Shown here piece after piece: positions 33,164-41,414 of a stretch of 49,871 bases of DNA. A program made the translations under genes and the position numbers. The notes below the pieces were generated by a model. The model was given only the letters and a program-made list of their open reading frames with translations, was not told where the DNA came from and searched no databases. The number at the start of each line of letters is the position of its first letter. Position 1 is the stretch's first letter. The stretch comes from Glutamicibacter protophormiae (GTDB lineage: Bacteria > Actinomycetota > Actinomycetes > Actinomycetales > Micrococcaceae): positions 1 to 49,871 of the forward strand of contig NZ_BMPH01000019.1 of NCBI RefSeq assembly GCF_014647495.1. Direction: 5' to 3'.

Positions 33164-33186
33164 GTTAGAGTCATTCTGACATTAAC
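33164..33186. promoter_or_regulatory. Inverted repeat between nrtR and hydrolase gene
   Basis: GTTAGAGTCA-TTC-TGACATTAAC: eight of ten positions per arm pair. It lies 53 bases upstream of nrtR and 60 before the divergent hydrolase gene. It is a plausible autoregulatory site, but its half-site differs from the palindrome before nadA, so both cannot easily bind the same protein. Confidence 0.45.
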
Positions 33187-33245
33187 TACTTCGAGGCGCT
33201 AGCGCAAGACGATGTTTACCTGCTTTGTGGCCTATGATCGGATGC

Positions 33246-33995
33246 ATGACCCTTGATCTGAATCTCCGCGTCATCCGCACAAACACCGAGGTGAGCGGAC
33301 CATCCGTACTGCTCATCCACGGCTTCGCCTCATCCGGCGAATTGAATTGGGAGCGCGCTAGGTGGACGAATTATTTCACCGACCACGGCCGCAACGTCCT
33401 GCTGGTCGACCTTCCGGGCCACGGCGCCGAGCCGCACCGCAACGAAGGCAGCTGGGCCCCGAGCCAAATCCGCCAGGCGCTGGCCGCCATCGTGATCGAC
33501 CTGGACGAAGGCCCTGTCGACGTGCTGGGCTACTCGCTGGGCTCGCGCCTCGCGTGGGAATTCGCCGCATGGAACCCGGACTTGGTAGAGCACCTGGTCA
33601 TGGGCGGCCCGGGCGCCAACGACATGCTCGCCGGCTTCGAGATTGAGCAGGCGCGTAAATTCCTGGCCAGCGGCGAGGAGATCAACGACGACCTCACCGC
33701 ATCCATCATGCAGATCGTCACCTCCGAGCCGTCCAACGATGCCGAAGCGCTGTTCAAGCTGATCGAGGGCATCAAGACCGAGCCCTTCGAACCCGAAACC
33801 AAGGTTCCTTCAACCCCCACGCTTCTGGTGGCTGGCGACCACGACGACCTGGCCACCACGATGCCCCAGCTGCGCCGCCTGCTCAAGGACGCAGGTACCC
33901 GCAACGAAGTGCTGTGGCTGGCCGGGCGCAACCACGCGAACGCCGTCACGAGCCGCGAATTCAAGGAAAAGACCTTGGAGTTCTTGGGCGCATAG
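33246..33995 (+). CDS. Alpha/beta-hydrolase fold enzyme
   Basis: A 249-residue hydrolase. Oxyanion-hole motif L-L-I-H-G-F-A-S-S-G near residue 23, nucleophile elbow L-G-Y-S-L-G-S-R near 97 (G-X-S-X-G), acid in A-G-D-H-D-D and catalytic histidine in G-R-N-H-A-N near 235. It resembles MenH/BioH-like small esterases; no substrate can be given. ATG 33246 is chosen as the residue before the conserved core; an in-frame upstream ATG gives seven more residues. Divergent from nrtR and followed by a terminator, so it is probably a single-gene unit. Confidence 0.82.
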   Translation: MTLDLNLRVIRTNTEVSGPSVLLIHGFASSGELNWERARWTNYFTDHGRNVLLVDLPGHGAEPHRNEGSWAPSQIRQALAAIVIDLDEGPVDVLGYSLGSRLAWEFAAWNPDLVEHLVMGGPGANDMLAGFEIEQARKFLASGEEINDDLTASIMQIVTSEPSNDAEALFKLIEGIKTEPFEPETKVPSTPTLLVAGDHDDLATTMPQLRRLLKDAGTRNEVLWLAGRNHANAVTSREFKEKTLEFLGA

Positions 33996-34020
33996 CCAGA
34001 AGCGACATCTTGATTTCTGC

Positions 34021-34056
34021 CCGGGGACCGCGTAATTCATCCAACACGGTCCCCGG
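34021..34056 (+). terminator. Terminator hairpin after hydrolase gene
   Basis: CCGGGGACCG (34021-34030) pairs perfectly with CGGTCCCCGG (34047-34056), 26 bases after the stop. No T tract follows. Confidence 0.55.
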
Positions 34057-34125
34057 AGTCTGTCGTTCTCCACATCGCGCAGTACAAAGCAGCCTCGAAT
34101 CGCACAACCCACCTATCGTCAGCAG

Positions 34126-34767
34126 ATGAATTTCTTCAGCAGCGTGCTTGAATTCTTGAATTCCATCTGGACGTGGATGACGCCCGGCGTGCAGGCGCTG
34201 GCTTCGTGGGGAGCGCTCCTGCCGGCTTCAGTCGGGTTCATCGCCGCCTTGGCCGCGTTGCGAACTTTCCGGCTTCGCACCAGAGTTGATCATGCTGACC
34301 AGTGGTGGAAGCGCGTCCAATACGGACTTGAATTGGCCAAAAGCGACTCCATAGCGGATCAGGCAATGGGATCGCTGATATTGGGAACGCTCAATAGCCC
34401 GATGAAGCCGCAGCTTTCCGAGAACCCATGGTCGTCGAAACACCAGCAAGGCTCCTCGACTCCCACCCTGAAAGAAACCGTGGGCAAAGCCTTCGACCGG
34501 TTCAAAGCCTATGGGAAATTCAGGAAATCAATTCGCGATGGCTGGCTCGTATCACGACGCGAAGCCGCCATGTTGGCCTCCTTGTCCCGACTCATCTCTG
34601 ATGATATTTCGGGCGAAAGCGTTCGAACCGACGAGCTGGGACCTTCGGGCATTCAGCTTAGTACCGGCACCCGCCAGGCGATTCGGGACGGCATCGTCGA
34701 CGGCTTACGCGCCGCCCGGTTGGAGTCTAGAATTGGCACCAAGACATCACGAAAATGGTGGAAATAA
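34126..34767 (+). CDS. Hypothetical membrane-anchored protein
   Basis: A 213-residue protein of unknown family. The N-terminus has a hydrophobic stretch from about residue 5 to 48 (F-L-N-S-I-W-T-W-M, A-L-A-S-W-G-A-L-L-P-A-S-V-G-F-I-A-A-L-A-A-L), enough for one or two membrane spans, followed by a charged soluble part starting R-L-R-T-R-V-D-H-A-D-Q-W-W-K-R. The W-W-K-R and the helical character recall small phage- or plasmid-associated membrane proteins, but I cannot name a family. ATG 34126 is the only reasonable start. Moderate G+C, unlike its neighbours, suggests acquisition. Confidence 0.6.
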   Translation: MNFFSSVLEFLNSIWTWMTPGVQALASWGALLPASVGFIAALAALRTFRLRTRVDHADQWWKRVQYGLELAKSDSIADQAMGSLILGTLNSPMKPQLSENPWSSKHQQGSSTPTLKETVGKAFDRFKAYGKFRKSIRDGWLVSRREAAMLASLSRLISDDISGESVRTDELGPSGIQLSTGTRQAIRDGIVDGLRAARLESRIGTKTSRKWWK

Positions 34768-34812
34768 TGGTCACGCAACGTTCCAGGCAACCTGAAGGCG
34801 TCATTCCCGGCG

Positions 34813-35022
34813 ATGGCCAGCCACCGAACTGCACGTCGAAAACGCGGCAATGACGAATACGTCATCGTCGATCCAGACGGCAACGTGCACTCAAAGGTGC
34901 TCAGCTACCTGTCAATGTTCGCCGCCAGGCAGCACGCGAAGAATGCGGTGGCTTTCTTGCCAACGATCACTCTGAGCCCGAACATGAAGGCACTGCTCAA
35001 GTACCAGATCCCGGGCGAATAG
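34813..35022 (+). CDS. Small hypothetical protein
   Basis: A 69-residue protein with a basic N-terminus (S-H-R-T-A-R-R-K-R-G) and a core Y-V-I-V-D-P-D-G-N-V-H-S-K, then helix-like A-R-Q-H-A-K-N-A-V. A beta hairpin followed by a helix is typical of small DUF2188-like proteins, but the match is loose. It follows the membrane protein by 45 bases and may be co-expressed with it. Function unknown. Confidence 0.5.
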   Translation: MASHRTARRKRGNDEYVIVDPDGNVHSKVLSYLSMFAARQHAKNAVAFLPTITLSPNMKALLKYQIPGE

Positions 35023-35046
35023 CGCGCTCTGCGCCGAAGCCGCCGT

Positions 35047-35826
35047 CTACAGCGGCGCGTAGAACAGCAGCGTCAAATCCGGGGCCTCGGCCGGGATCAG
35101 GTTGTGCTGCTCGTAGCGGGTCAGCCCCTTGGCCGGGTGGTTGAACAGCCGCTCGCGCGTGCCGAAGCCAGCGACGTCGCGCTCCTTCCAGATCGCCGCG
35201 AACTCCGGCGATGCGGCCGACACGCGGGCGACGATGCCGCTCTCCCCCGCAGGGTTCAGCCAGCCGCGCGTCTCGGCGCGGAAGCTTCCCACGAACCCGC
35301 GGCTCTGCTCCGCCCAGTCGGGCAGCATCTGCCGCAGCGACGCATCGGTGAACACCAGCCAGAGCAGGTTCCGGTCGTCTTCCTCCAGCACCTCGATCCG
35401 AGGGTACAGCTGCGCATAGTGCACGTTCCATCCGATGATGGTCCAGTCCGCGGAGAGCAGGAACGCAGGGAAGTCCAGCGCGTCCAGCAGCCGCTGCAGC
35501 GCGGGGGTCATGCCCTCGGAGGCCGCCGGAATCGTGTCGCGGTGCCCGCCGAGCGATAGCAGGTAGGTGGTCTCCACCGGAGTCAGGCGGTAGAGCCTGG
35601 CCAGCGAGTCCAGCACCTGGCGCGAGGGGTTGATGTCGCGAGCCTGCTCCAGCCAGGTGTACCAGGTGACGCTGATGCCGGCCAGCGTGGCCACTTCCTC
35701 CCGCCGCAGCCCGCGCAGCCGGCTGCGTCCCACCGCAGGCAGGCCGTGCGCGGCGCGGTCCGCCCGGGCCCGTCGGTCCTTGAGGAAACCGGCGAGTTCC
35801 TCCCTGCGGCGCTGACTAGCAGTCAT
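35047..35826 (-). CDS. XRE-type regulator with MLTR/MmyB ligand-binding domain
   Basis: A 259-residue regulator. The N-terminal HTH is preceded by the family-typical R-L-R-G-L-R-R-E-E-V-A-T-L-A-G-I-S-V-T-W-Y-T-W-L-E-Q-A-R (about residues 37-64), then P-S-R-Q-V-L-D-S-L-A-R; the C-terminal domain (A-F-L-L-S-A-D-W-T-I-I-G-W-N, R-N-L-L-W-L-V-F-T-D, P-E-F-A-A-I-W) is the MLTR ligand pocket that binds a fatty acid or small hydrophobic molecule in MmyB-like proteins. Start ATG 35826. It is divergent from ilvD, with a perfect palindrome 22 bases upstream of its start, and probably represses itself and possibly ilvD. Confidence 0.85.
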   Translation of the reverse strand: MTASQRRREELAGFLKDRRARADRAAHGLPAVGRSRLRGLRREEVATLAGISVTWYTWLEQARDINPSRQVLDSLARLYRLTPVETTYLLSLGGHRDTIPAASEGMTPALQRLLDALDFPAFLLSADWTIIGWNVHYAQLYPRIEVLEEDDRNLLWLVFTDASLRQMLPDWAEQSRGFVGSFRAETRGWLNPAGESGIVARVSAASPEFAAIWKERDVAGFGTRERLFNHPAKGLTRYEQHNLIPAEAPDLTLLFYAPL

Positions 35827-35847
35827 CGGAGTCCCATCGTCATCTGG

Positions 35848-35861
35848 TAGTAGTACTACTA
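35848..35861. promoter_or_regulatory. Perfect 14-bp palindrome TAGTAGTACTACTA
   Basis: Sits between the divergent HTH gene (22 bases from its start) and ilvD (50 bases from its start). Position and perfection make it the likely operator of the HTH regulator. Confidence 0.55.
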
Positions 35862-35910
35862 GTATTGTCACCGTCTGGGTCTGCGGCAAAACCTGTGATG
35901 TGATTATGCA

Positions 35911-37839
35911 ATGACCACACTTCGTTCCCACACCGTCACCCATGGCCGCAATATGGCAGGCGCCCGCGCCCTGTTCCGCGCGGCCGGCGTCAACGGCGCA
36001 GATCTGGGCCGCAAGCCGATCATCGCCGTGGCCAACAGCTTCACCGAATTCGTGCCGGGCCACACCCACCTGCAGCCAGTGGGCCGCATCGTCTCCGATG
36101 CGATCACCGCCGCCGGCGGCATCCCGCGCGAGTTCAACACCATCGCGGTGGACGACGGCATCGCCATGGGCCACGGCGGCATGCTGTACTCGCTCCCATC
36201 GCGCGATTTGATCGCCGACTCGGTCGAATACATGGTCAACGCCCACTGCGCCGACGCGCTGATCTGCATCTCCAATTGCGACAAGATCACCCCCGGCATG
36301 CTGATGGCCGCGCTGCGCCTGAACATCCCGACCGTGTTCGTCTCCGGCGGCCCGATGGAATCCGGCCGCGCCACCCTGGTGGACGGCACCGTGCGCACCC
36401 TGGACCTGGTCGACGCCATCTCCGAGGCAGTGAACGAAAACGTTTCCGACGCGGACCTGCTGCGCATCGAGGAGTCGGCCTGCCCGACCTGCGGTTCCTG
36501 CTCCGGCATGTTCACCGCGAACTCGATGAACTGCCTGACCGAGGCCATGGGCCTGTCGCTGCCGGGCAACGGCTCCACCCTGGCCACGCACACCGCGCGC
36601 AAGGACCTCTACGAGAACGCCGGCAAGCTGGTTGTGGAGATTTCCAACCGCTACTACGGCGAAGACGACGACTCCGTCCTGCCGCGCAACATCGCCACCC
36701 CGGCCGCCTTCGGCAACGCCATGGCGCTGGATATCGCCATGGGCGGCTCCACCAACACCATCCTGCACCTGCTGGCCGCCGCGATCGAGGCCGGCGTCGA
36801 ATTCGGCCTGGATGAGATCGACGAGGTCTCCCGCCGCGTGCCGTGCCTGGCCAAGGTGGCACCGAACTCGGCAGGTGCCGGCAAGATCTACTACATGGAG
36901 GACGTGCACCGCGCCGGCGGCATTCCCGCGATCCTCGGCGAGCTGCGCCGCGGCGGCCTGCTGGACGAAACCGTCCACACCGTGCACTCCAAGACCATGG
37001 GTGAATGGCTGGATGCCTGGGACATCCGCGGCGGCCATGCCGCTGAGGAATCGCTGGCCCTGTGGCACGCGGCCCCGGGCGGCGTCCGCTCCTCCACCGC
37101 ATTCTCCCAGTCCGCCCAGTGGGAGGACCTGGACACCGACTCCGCCGGCGGCTGCATCCGTTCGGTCGAGCACGCCTACTCCAAGGACGGCGGCCTGGCC
37201 GTGCTGCGCGGCAACATCGCCGTGGACGGCGCCGTGGTCAAGACCGCCGGCGTGGATCCCTCCATCTGGACCTTCACCGGCCCGGCAGTGGTCTGCGAGT
37301 CCCAGGACGAGGCCGTCGAAAAGATCCTCAACAAGCAGGTCAAGGCCGGCGACGTGGTCGTCATCCGCTATGAGGGCCCCAAGGGCGGCCCAGGCATGCA
37401 GGAAATGCTCTACCCGACCTCGTTCCTCAAGGGCCGCGGCCTGGGTAAGGAATGCGCACTCATCACCGACGGCCGCTTCTCCGGCGGCACCTCGGGCCTG
37501 TCCATCGGCCACGTCTCCCCCGAGGCGGCCTCCGGCGGACTCATCGCCCTGGTCGAGGACGGCGACTCGATCTCCATCGACATCCCGACCCGCGACCTGA
37601 CCCTGAACGTCGCCGACGAGGTCCTGGCCGAGCGCCGCGAACGCCTGCTGGCCACCACCGGCTACCGCCCGGCCAACCGCGAACGCGTCGTCTCCCCTGC
37701 GCTGCGCGCCTACGCCGCCATGGCCCTGTCTGCGGACAAGGGTGCAGTGCGCGACGTCGACCGCGTCGAGCGTGCCCTGCGCGAGGCCGATGAACGCGCC
37801 GCCGCGGCAGAACGCACGGCAGCAACCGCCAAGGCATAA
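35911..37839 (+). CDS. ilvD: Dihydroxy-acid dehydratase
   Basis: A 642-residue enzyme that dehydrates 2,3-dihydroxy-isovalerate and -methylvalerate to the 2-oxo acids of valine and isoleucine synthesis. Signatures: [12 protein letters not shown] near residue 41, [15 protein letters not shown] near 116 and [19 protein letters not shown] near 190, with the cysteines of the Fe-S cluster, and G-R-F-S-G-G-T-S-G near 520. Length fits the longer E. coli-like class rather than the 560-residue class. No other ilv gene is close, and a strong terminator follows immediately, so it is monocistronic. Confidence 0.96.
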   Translation: MTTLRSHTVTHGRNMAGARALFRAAGVNGADLGRKPIIAVANSFTEFVPGHTHLQPVGRIVSDAITAAGGIPREFNTIAVDDGIAMGHGGMLYSLPSRDLIADSVEYMVNAHCADALICISNCDKITPGMLMAALRLNIPTVFVSGGPMESGRATLVDGTVRTLDLVDAISEAVNENVSDADLLRIEESACPTCGSCSGMFTANSMNCLTEAMGLSLPGNGSTLATHTARKDLYENAGKLVVEISNRYYGEDDDSVLPRNIATPAAFGNAMALDIAMGGSTNTILHLLAAAIEAGVEFGLDEIDEVSRRVPCLAKVAPNSAGAGKIYYMEDVHRAGGIPAILGELRRGGLLDETVHTVHSKTMGEWLDAWDIRGGHAAEESLALWHAAPGGVRSSTAFSQSAQWEDLDTDSAGGCIRSVEHAYSKDGGLAVLRGNIAVDGAVVKTAGVDPSIWTFTGPAVVCESQDEAVEKILNKQVKAGDVVVIRYEGPKGGPGMQEMLYPTSFLKGRGLGKECALITDGRFSGGTSGLSIGHVSPEAASGGLIALVEDGDSISIDIPTRDLTLNVADEVLAERRERLLATTGYRPANRERVVSPALRAYAAMALSADKGAVRDVDRVERALREADERAAAAERTAATAKA

Positions 37840-37857
37840 CCGCACTGACAGCCGAGA

Positions 37858-37897
37858 AGGGCCCGGAGCATCCGATCTGGATGCTCCGGGCCCTTTG
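37858..37897 (+). terminator. Rho-independent terminator of ilvD
   Basis: A perfect 16-bp stem (37858-37873 with 37879-37894) closing a five-base GATCT loop, starting 19 bases after the ilvD stop and followed by TTT. The strongest hairpin in this part of the window. Confidence 0.85.
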
Positions 37898-37957
37898 CGC
37901 CTCTGCGACCTGCGGCGATCAACGCCCGTCAGAGCACGCTGCCCCAGAAACGACAAA

Positions 37958-37993
37958 GGGCCTGAGACCCATTAATTCATGAGTCCCAGGCCC
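37958..37993 (-). terminator. Second hairpin, likely terminator
   Basis: GGGCCTGAGAC (37958-37968) with GTCCCAGGCCC (37983-37993), one mismatch. Read on the minus strand it is followed by CTTTGTCGTTT, which suits termination of leftward transcription. Confidence 0.45.
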
Positions 37994-38669
37994 GCCGAGA
38001 TACTTTCCCACCCCCAAATGAGCATGCATCCAACAAGACGAAATCTCTCTCCGCGCACCCCCAAGTGCAATTCCTGAACTACGCCATCCCCATGGTATGA
38101 GTTCGTTGTGCGGCTGATTTCGTCTTTCAGCAGTTAAGAGTGATTCACCTCCGCTTCGTGACGCGGTTTTCTAAAAATAATTTGTCGCCGGGAAAGATTC
38201 CGGGCCGATTTCCGATAAAAATGCATGTCAGAGTGGTATTGCGGATCGAAGATCCTTTCGTGATTCGATCAAAAATAACTCTGACGAGGGTCCAGAACTT
38301 GACGAATTCTTGAGCTTCATCATTCGGACAGCTCTCCTGAAAGTCGTTGAGCGAAGCCACCTGAACGCTTTCCACCAAGGCCTATGGTTCCATGGTCTTC
38401 CCATGGCAGTGGTTCACGGATTCATACAACTTCGCCCGACAAGAATTTAAGAACGGATGCCGCCAAGTTCATGACGGTGATGTCGAGACACAGTCGGGCC
38501 CCTCTCTGGGAGGCATCTATTCACACTTAGGTCATTGAGCGTTCCAGAGCGAACAACCCTTTCAACGCCTCGATTTTGAATCGAACTTGATCCCTATCGA
38601 ACACCACTAAGATATCCAGAACTCGTAGATACTTACCCATACTGTCGGAAAGCGGAGGACAATTAAGTT
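37994..38669. other. Gene-free stretch before DUF222-HNH gene
   Basis: 676 bases without a convincing gene. A 77-codon minus-strand frame at 38145-38378 has ordinary composition but no recognisable family and no evident ribosome binding site, so it is not called. The G+C is lower than in ilvD. The promoter of the HNH gene should lie near the right end. Confidence 0.5.
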
Positions 38670-40253
38670 ATGGGTATCAGAGATATTTTCGAGAATGACG
38701 ACGACTCCCACCGCCTACCGATTGAAGCACCGGGGCTGAGGGACACTGTCCAAACGACAGGTACGTGGGGCGCGGCTATTCAGCGTCAGAAGTACTTTAC
38801 CGGTCCCTTGGAAGTGCTAACCGAACTCAATAAGCAGATGCCTGCCCAGGACCTGGCCGTCGGCCTCGACCAACTGGCCATGCTCAGCCGGCTCCGCAGC
38901 ATGCTTGATGCCAGCGAGGCAGTCCTCATGGCGGACACCTACGAACTCTTCGCGCGAGGCGTCGCTCTCCAATCCAGCGGCGACAACCGCATTCAAGCGG
39001 ATGGCGAACCTACCCCTGAACAACTTGAGCAAATGGGCGTCTCCGCCGATGACATTCTGGCGAACTTGTCTGCAGGCTACTATCGCGTTACCCCACACGA
39101 CCAAGACGTTGCGCGCTCCTCGTTCATTGCCGAAGCATCCATCGCGATGAGAGACACTGACAATCACATTTCCAATAAACTCACCATGGCTGAAGGTTTG
39201 CGGCACCTATGCCATGAAACCTTGAATGCTCTGAGCGCCGGTGAAATTACGACTCAGACTGCACGCGAGATCATCAAGAATGCTCAAGACCTCGAAACTG
39301 AAGACGTGCACCGCATGGAGGAACTCCTGCTGCCATTTGCCAAACACGCCACCGACTCGGCTGTCCGGCAACGGGCACGTCGGCTTCACGAAAAGATGCA
39401 CCCCAAGCCAATCGACGAACGCCACAAAGATGCTAAAGAAACCCGGGATATGCGTTGGTGGATCGAGAAAGACGGCATAGCGGTCGCACAGCTTCGCGGC
39501 CCCGTGGAAGATATCATTTCAGTGGTAAACACCGTCGAGCATCATGTTGTTTCGAATGCTGATCCCGAAGACCCCCGAACACGCGGTCAATTACGATACG
39601 ACACACTGAGGGACGCTTTGCTGGACGGTTGGCCTGAGGGCGGCGGTAGCACTCTGAAAACCAAGGTGGCCGTAACGATTCCGGCGGTCGAGATGCTGGC
39701 AGACCCTCGAAAGGCATTGGCAGACCTCGAAGGATACGGTCCAATCCCGATTGGAACGGCTTTGAAACTGGCGGCGCACGCCCCATCGATGCTTCGATTG
39801 CTGACTGACCCGTGGACTGGGGCCGTTATCGACGTCGACCGCAAGAAGTACAGCCCACCGCAAGCTCTTCGAGACCTGCTGAGATTCCGGGACACGCAGT
39901 GCCAGTTCCCGGGATGCAACCGCTTGCCTGAGCGATCCGAAGTTGAACACATCGATGACTGGGCCAAAGGCGGCGGAACCAACCGCACCAACACCAAGCT
40001 TTGCTGCAAACGACACCAGATGTTCAAGCATGCTTTGGGCTGGAACTACACTTACCTCCCCGATGGCTCGGTCATGTGGCGCACTCCTCATGGGCAGACA
40101 TGCATCGAGATTCCAGGATCAGTGACGAGCGTTCAGAACTTCGATTTCAACGCAGATCGCGCCCCGCAACGTCTGGACGTCGAGCTCACAGACCGTGTAA
40201 GGAAAGTTCTGGGGTACGAATTCGAAGAACCGCCCGAATTAGATGCGAACTAG
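38670..40253 (+). CDS. DUF222 / HNH endonuclease-domain protein (13E12-repeat type)
   Basis: A 527-residue protein with the DUF222 domain (about residues 50-330, M-P-A-Q-D-L-A-V-G-L-D-Q-L near 52) and a C-terminal HNH nuclease: Y-S-P-P-Q-A-L-R-D-L-L-R-F-R-D, then C-Q-F-P-G-C near 412 and V-E-H-I-D-D-W-A-K-G-G-G-T-N-R-T-N-T-K-L-C-C-K-R-H-Q (histidine, asparagine and final histidine of HNH plus the zinc cysteines). Such proteins occur in many copies in actinobacterial genomes (the 13E12 repeat family of mycobacteria) and are suspected mobile or defence elements; function is unproven. Start ATG 38670 with GGAGG 11 bases upstream. Lower G+C than ilvD, as expected for accessory DNA. Confidence 0.88.
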   Translation: MGIRDIFENDDDSHRLPIEAPGLRDTVQTTGTWGAAIQRQKYFTGPLEVLTELNKQMPAQDLAVGLDQLAMLSRLRSMLDASEAVLMADTYELFARGVALQSSGDNRIQADGEPTPEQLEQMGVSADDILANLSAGYYRVTPHDQDVARSSFIAEASIAMRDTDNHISNKLTMAEGLRHLCHETLNALSAGEITTQTAREIIKNAQDLETEDVHRMEELLLPFAKHATDSAVRQRARRLHEKMHPKPIDERHKDAKETRDMRWWIEKDGIAVAQLRGPVEDIISVVNTVEHHVVSNADPEDPRTRGQLRYDTLRDALLDGWPEGGGSTLKTKVAVTIPAVEMLADPRKALADLEGYGPIPIGTALKLAAHAPSMLRLLTDPWTGAVIDVDRKKYSPPQALRDLLRFRDTQCQFPGCNRLPERSEVEHIDDWAKGGGTNRTNTKLCCKRHQMFKHALGWNYTYLPDGSVMWRTPHGQTCIEIPGSVTSVQNFDFNADRAPQRLDVELTDRVRKVLGYEFEEPPELDAN

Positions 40254-40407
40254 CTCTTGCGAGTTTCCAAAACGGGAGTGTTGCCCCATTCCACAGCCTC
40301 ATCGCGTTGAGCTTAGATATGGATTCAAGGTATAAAGCACCAGGTCAATCGACCTGTTCCAGTGGTTCGAATGCAGTTGTGCACCGCGAATAGTTCCTTG
40401 CCTCGCA

Positions 40408-40426
40408 TGAACGGATTATTGGTTCA
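40408..40426 (+). repeat. 19-bp motif copy 1 (TGAACGGATTATTGGTTCA)
   Basis: Perfect five-base arms TGAAC/GTTCA with nine bases between; core GATTATT. The sequence just right of it (ATGAACC) adds a further inverted TGAAC half-site. Confidence 0.6.
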
Positions 40427-40492
40427 ATGAACCGTGGCAGTTCGCCTACGGTTCCTGCATTTGCTCCGATCGAGTAAAAGCAACCTACCAAA

Positions 40493-40511
40493 TGAACAAA
40501 AATTCTGTTCG
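40493..40511 (+). repeat. 19-bp motif copy 2 (TGAACAAAAATTCTGTTCG)
   Basis: One arm mismatch (final G). Followed by TTTTCACC, which is also found after copy 5. Confidence 0.6.
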
Positions 40512-40649
40512 TTTTCACCGCGTAGTCAGCTGTAGCCGACTCTAGTCATTTGCCTCAACCCGCAGGTGTTCACCAATATCAGCACGTACAGCTCGTTGCT
40601 TTGAACGCGCCGTACGCAGCCTACCCTGATACCCCGGAAGGCACCGATG

Positions 40650-40668
40650 TGAACAATTATTCTGTTCA
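40650..40668 (+). repeat. 19-bp motif copy 3 (TGAACAATTATTCTGTTCA)
   Basis: Perfect six-base arms TGAACA/TGTTCA; core ATTATTC. Followed by CTTTCCGCC, similar to the flank of copies 2 and 5. Confidence 0.65.
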
Positions 40669-40814
40669 CTTTCCGCCATCATGCCCTCTGAATCTGAATT
40701 ATCCTCGTGTTCGGGTTGCATGGATTCATGAAAGATACGTCCGGAATGATGAGTTCCAGAAGTAAGTAGATGTACCGTGTCAATACAACTGCCTAACACC
40801 AGCGGATTGCAGCA

Positions 40815-40833
40815 TGAGCATTATTTTTGTTCA
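40815..40833 (+). repeat. 19-bp motif copy 4 (TGAGCATTATTTTTGTTCA)
   Basis: One mismatch in the left arm (TGAGC). The right flank is unrelated to that of the other copies. Confidence 0.55.
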
Positions 40834-41018
40834 TGGGCAGGACGGGGCTTCCGGATCGACAAGTGCCGGACGTTTACCTGAGCGTCTCGAATGAACGACG
40901 AATCATCAAGTTTGGTACGGGTTTCCGCGCCCACCCTGCGCCTCGCCTGCTACAGGTGCAACGAGGAACATCTGATATTCGAGAGTCACACCGGCCTGCG
41001 AAACGCGCCATCAGGAAC

Positions 41019-41037
41019 TGAACACATTTTCTGTTCA
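41019..41037 (+). repeat. 19-bp motif copy 5 (TGAACACATTTTCTGTTCA)
   Basis: Perfect six-base arms; core CATTTTC; followed by ATTTTCACC as with copy 2. Confidence 0.65.
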
Positions 41038-41359
41038 ATTTTCACCAACAGTTCGCCTGTGGCCCATGACGACTTCTCCCTGCATTCGAACCACCACGCC
41101 AAGATAGAAGCTTCTTGGCAGGTACGGGCAGACCGAGATGAACACCGTGAAAGTCGCACGCAAACCGAGATCAAATATTCACTGGCGCTCAATCGACGAT
41201 GAGTTTCATATGCCTCTGGCTCCTCGCGTTACGGCACCATGAAAAGTTTGACTCCCTGTCGAAACCCGCGGAATCGCAGGGATTCGGGGCTATTGATCCA
41301 GTCCGAGAAAGCAATTGTGGATTGCCATCTTGACAGTCCATGAGATTGAGCGCACACTG

Positions 41360-41371
41360 ATCGTATACGAT
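41360..41371. promoter_or_regulatory. Perfect palindrome ATCGTATACGAT, candidate GntR operator
   Basis: A 12-bp perfect palindrome with a GTATAC centre, 43 bases before the hpa operon start. Two ATGTACGA repeats follow at about 41375-41395. FCD-type GntR regulators often bind GTATAC-centred palindromes, and such a regulator is the second gene of this operon. Confidence 0.55.
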
Positions 41372-41414
41372 TTGATGTACGAGATCATGTACGACGAAAG
41401 TGGGCAATTCACCG

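Larger units (their letters stand above)
40254..41414. other. 1.16-kb gene-free region with repeated 19-bp motif
   Basis: No frame here looks coding on either strand. The region carries five copies of TGAAC-N9-GTTCA (listed separately), all in the same orientation and with A/T-rich centres, and a perfect palindrome at 41360-41371 near the hpa promoter. A TTGACA at 41330-41335 is a possible -35 element. Confidence 0.6.

Noticed and set aside
34768-34854. 28-codon ORF starting at the stop of the membrane-protein gene (TAATG)
   Set aside because: Overlaps the better 69-residue ORF in another frame and has no conserved feature.
35047-37956. Minus-strand frame of 969 codons covering the HTH gene and all of ilvD
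   Set aside because: The true HTH gene starts at 35826; the rest is the complement of ilvD and has biased, non-protein composition.
38145-38378. 77-codon minus-strand ORF
   Set aside because: No ribosome binding site, no recognisable motif, and located in a low-G+C spacer; possible but unsupported.
40254-41414. CRISPR array
   Set aside because: The repeated units are 19 bp near-palindromes at irregular 85-204 bp spacing, not direct repeats with uniform spacers, and no cas gene is present.
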